DNA of 7,965 bases from Chitinophaga pinensis. GTDB lineage: Bacteria > Bacteroidota > Bacteroidia > Flavobacteriales_D > Crocinitomicaceae. The stretch spans positions 1-7,965 of the forward strand of contig CAMBRH010000153.1 in NCBI GenBank assembly GCA_945870115.1, in the 5' to 3' direction. Below the pieces are notes generated by a model. It was given only the letters and a program-made list of their open reading frames with translations. It was not told the origin of the DNA and searched no databases. Positions 6,243 to 7,965 of this stretch are shown here, one piece after another (the stretch's first letter is position 1; each line of letters opens with the position of its first letter). A program made the translations under genes and the position numbers.

Positions 6243-7865
6243 ATGAGAAATTTAAATTTTCAGCACTTTTTTTCGGTATTACTTCTAGTTCCTTTTTTGG
6301 GATTTGGGCAAGCATCAGATTGTACCAATGCCATTTGGCCAATTCCAGTCTCATCAGTTTTGACTCCAAACGCAACTTGTGTGAATTCTGCATTTTCATT
6401 GACAGCTGCCTTTTCCGGTTCAGTGGGTGCATGTGTAGGAGCAACACGTCCAACTTGTGGTTGGTTCAGTTTTACTGCTGGGTGCTCTTCATCTAACGTT
6501 GCAATAAGCGCTGGAACAAAAAATATGGCAATTGTTATTTGGGATAATGATTGTTTATTTGGACCAAATGCAATTGCTTGCATAAATAGCAACAATATGA
6601 CCCCTTCCTTGACTTTTCCCACAACGGTAGGAACACAATATCTAATTCAAATAGTCAGAACTGTTGGAGGAGGTGGTGCCGCAACTGGAAATATTTGCGT
6701 AACAAATGCAAATGGGCCTATGACAAATAATGGTAGTTGCACATCCTTAACAAACTCTGGTTTGGAAGGATGTGCAGCTACCAGTTCTGCTCCGATTGGT
6801 TGGTCTATGGTTGCCCTTGGTGATCCAGTTTGTCAGGCTAGTACTTCTATGTCTGCTACTCCTGATCTAGTAAATGCCGTAAATCCCTTATATATGGATT
6901 TTTTAGCAAGTCCTCAATCAGGATTAACCTGTGTTGCAGCTCTTCATTGTGGTGTTTCTCCAAATATTTATCATGAGGGCATAAAACAAAGCGTCAGTGG
7001 CTTCACAATAGGAAGTAGTTATACAATTACTTTTTATCAATCTGTTATAAAACAAGCAAGTGCGGCTGACCCAACGGGTTCTTGGTCAGTTTTTGCTGAT
7101 AATAACCTAATTGGAACATCTTCCATTTCAACAAGTACTTTGGCAGTAGGAAACCCGAATGTAGTTTGGAGCCAGAGGTCAATAAATTTTACGGCAACTG
7201 CTACATCTCATGTAATCAAATTTTTACCTAAAGATAATGATGTGAGTTTGACTTCTTTTGCAGTTGGTGAAGCGGCAGGAGTTAGAATGGGACTAGATAA
7301 TATTTCCATTAATTGTTTGACTTCCTTACCTATAACACTATTAGAATTTGGAGGTATTAGAAATGGCAATTATGCTGATATTTATTGGTCAACATCCACG
7401 GAGATAAACAATGACTACTTTATTTTAGAACGTTCAATTGATGGTGAAACCTGGGATAAGGTTACTAGAATTGAAGCTGCTGGAAACTCCTCTAATAGAT
7501 TGGACTACAGCTTTGAAGATGAAAACATATTTAATGTTGAAAGCTATTATAGATTAAAACAATTTGATTTTAACGGAAAAGTATCTTATTCAAATATTAC
7601 TCCTATTAAGAAATTAGAACAAGAAAATTTACTTTCAATTTTCCCGAATCCAAGTTCAGATTTTATTACTATTTCATCTAAAAATTCTTTATTGGATTCA
7701 GAAATACAAATATTTGATTATTCTGGAAAACTTGTTCTAAAGAAAATTATTTTTAATGATTTAGATCTTTTAACAGTTTGTATCAAAGATTTTTCATCAG
7801 GAGTTTACTATGTTAAAATTTTTAATTCAGAAATAAGTGCCACTGAAATTTTTATTAAAAATTGA
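6243..7865 (+). CDS. Secreted PPC-like/jelly-roll protein with T9SS type A sorting domain
   Basis: A 540-residue exported protein. Residues 1-22 form a signal peptide (RNLNFQHFF, then a hydrophobic core, cleavage near FG-QA). Residues 27-155 resemble a PPC-like beta-sandwich: DCTNAI, then CGWFSFTAGC, AIVIWDNDC, TTVGTQYLIQI and a Gly-rich ICVTN strand. Residues 170-358 look like a jelly-roll of the DUF642/carbohydrate-binding kind, with WSMVALGDP, GFTIGSSYTITFYQS, GSWSVFADN and MGLDNISINC. Residues 362-452 are the small beta-domain (LPITLLEFGG ... YYRLKQFDFNGKVSYSN) that often precedes sorting domains. Residues 463-540 are the type A sorting domain: LSIFPNPSSDFITIS, IFDYSGKLVL and SSGVYYVKIF. 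It carries about 15 cysteines, mostly before residue 240, so disulfides are likely. It should cross the outer membrane by T9SS and stay on the surface or be released; it may bind glycans, which is an inference. The T9SS machinery itself is not in this window. Confidence 0.85.
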   Translation: MRNLNFQHFFSVLLLVPFLGFGQASDCTNAIWPIPVSSVLTPNATCVNSAFSLTAAFSGSVGACVGATRPTCGWFSFTAGCSSSNVAISAGTKNMAIVIWDNDCLFGPNAIACINSNNMTPSLTFPTTVGTQYLIQIVRTVGGGGAATGNICVTNANGPMTNNGSCTSLTNSGLEGCAATSSAPIGWSMVALGDPVCQASTSMSATPDLVNAVNPLYMDFLASPQSGLTCVAALHCGVSPNIYHEGIKQSVSGFTIGSSYTITFYQSVIKQASAADPTGSWSVFADNNLIGTSSISTSTLAVGNPNVVWSQRSINFTATATSHVIKFLPKDNDVSLTSFAVGEAAGVRMGLDNISINCLTSLPITLLEFGGIRNGNYADIYWSTSTEINNDYFILERSIDGETWDKVTRIEAAGNSSNRLDYSFEDENIFNVESYYRLKQFDFNGKVSYSNITPIKKLEQENLLSIFPNPSSDFITISSKNSLLDSEIQIFDYSGKLVLKKIIFNDLDLLTVCIKDFSSGVYYVKIFNSEISATEIFIKN

Positions 7866-7866
7866 T

Positions 7867-7884
7867 TTAGAGTCTCTAATTTTT
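7867..7884 (+). terminator. Possible weak terminator after the secreted-protein gene
   Basis: A short inverted repeat TTAGA-GTC-TCTAA (7867-7879) followed directly by T5. The 5-bp stem is much weaker than the other two terminators in the window, so termination here is uncertain. I see nothing else in the last 80 bases. Confidence 0.3.
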
Positions 7885-7965
7885 ATTGCCGTAGGCTTAT
7901 TTTACAAAAAAGATTGAATAGCAGATAAACTGATTACAATTTATATTTTGTAACTTGGTACTACA

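Noticed and set aside
6128..6496. Open frame of 122 codons on the + strand upstream of and inside the secreted-protein gene
   Set aside because: It overlaps the signal peptide and first domain of a clear gene in another frame, has no promoter at the right distance and no recognisable features.
6260..6622. Open frame of 120 codons on the - strand
   Set aside because: Shadow of the T9SS-sorted protein gene; no promoter or family resemblance.

Overview
The window looks like chromosomal DNA of a member of the Bacteroidota, most likely a Flavobacterium-like member of the Flavobacteriaceae. The reasons are: very AT-rich DNA; start codons without Shine-Dalgarno sequences; promoter boxes of the Bacteroidota type (TAnnTTTG at -7, TTTG/TTG near -33); a protein with a type IX secretion (T9SS) type A sorting domain; the remnant of a T9SS type B (gliding-motility-associated) sorting domain; and a GH3-family adenylating enzyme. 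I see no phage structural genes, insertion sequence, CRISPR array, tRNA or rRNA.

Left part (1-1706, + strand): the 3' portion of a DUF262 (GmrSD-like) gene, cut by the window edge, ends 10 bp before scoB, the B subunit of succinyl-CoA:3-ketoacid CoA-transferase. The scoA partner is not between them, so the DUF262 gene may sit inside a sco operon. A strong hairpin at 1666-1706 ends scoB and also the convergent universal stress protein gene.

Middle part (1719-4370): a two-domain universal stress protein on the - strand and a GH3-family protein on the + strand are transcribed divergently. Each has a TATCTTTG box in the shared 312-bp gap. The stress gene has a long leader of about 155 nt with several inverted repeats.

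Right-centre (4517-5547, - strand): a conserved 188-residue protein of unknown function starts at 5083, right after a TACTTTTG box, so its mRNA may be leaderless. Immediately upstream lies a previously hidden pseudogene: the C-terminal end of a T9SS type B protein, broken by two frame changes. The open frame artificially joins the end of this remnant to the 188-residue gene, so a naive gene call of 263 residues would be wrong.

Right part (5633-7965, + strand): a small 77-residue gene with its own promoter and terminator is followed by a gap with hairpins and an 11-bp-spaced direct repeat. Then comes a 540-residue, cysteine-rich secreted protein with a signal peptide, a PPC-like domain, a jelly-roll-like domain and a T9SS type A sorting domain. 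The genes do not form one pathway; most are single transcription units. I did not find a convincing new multi-gene system. The most useful observations are the hidden T9SS pseudogene and start correction, the DUF262 gene abutting scoB, and the regulatory structures.
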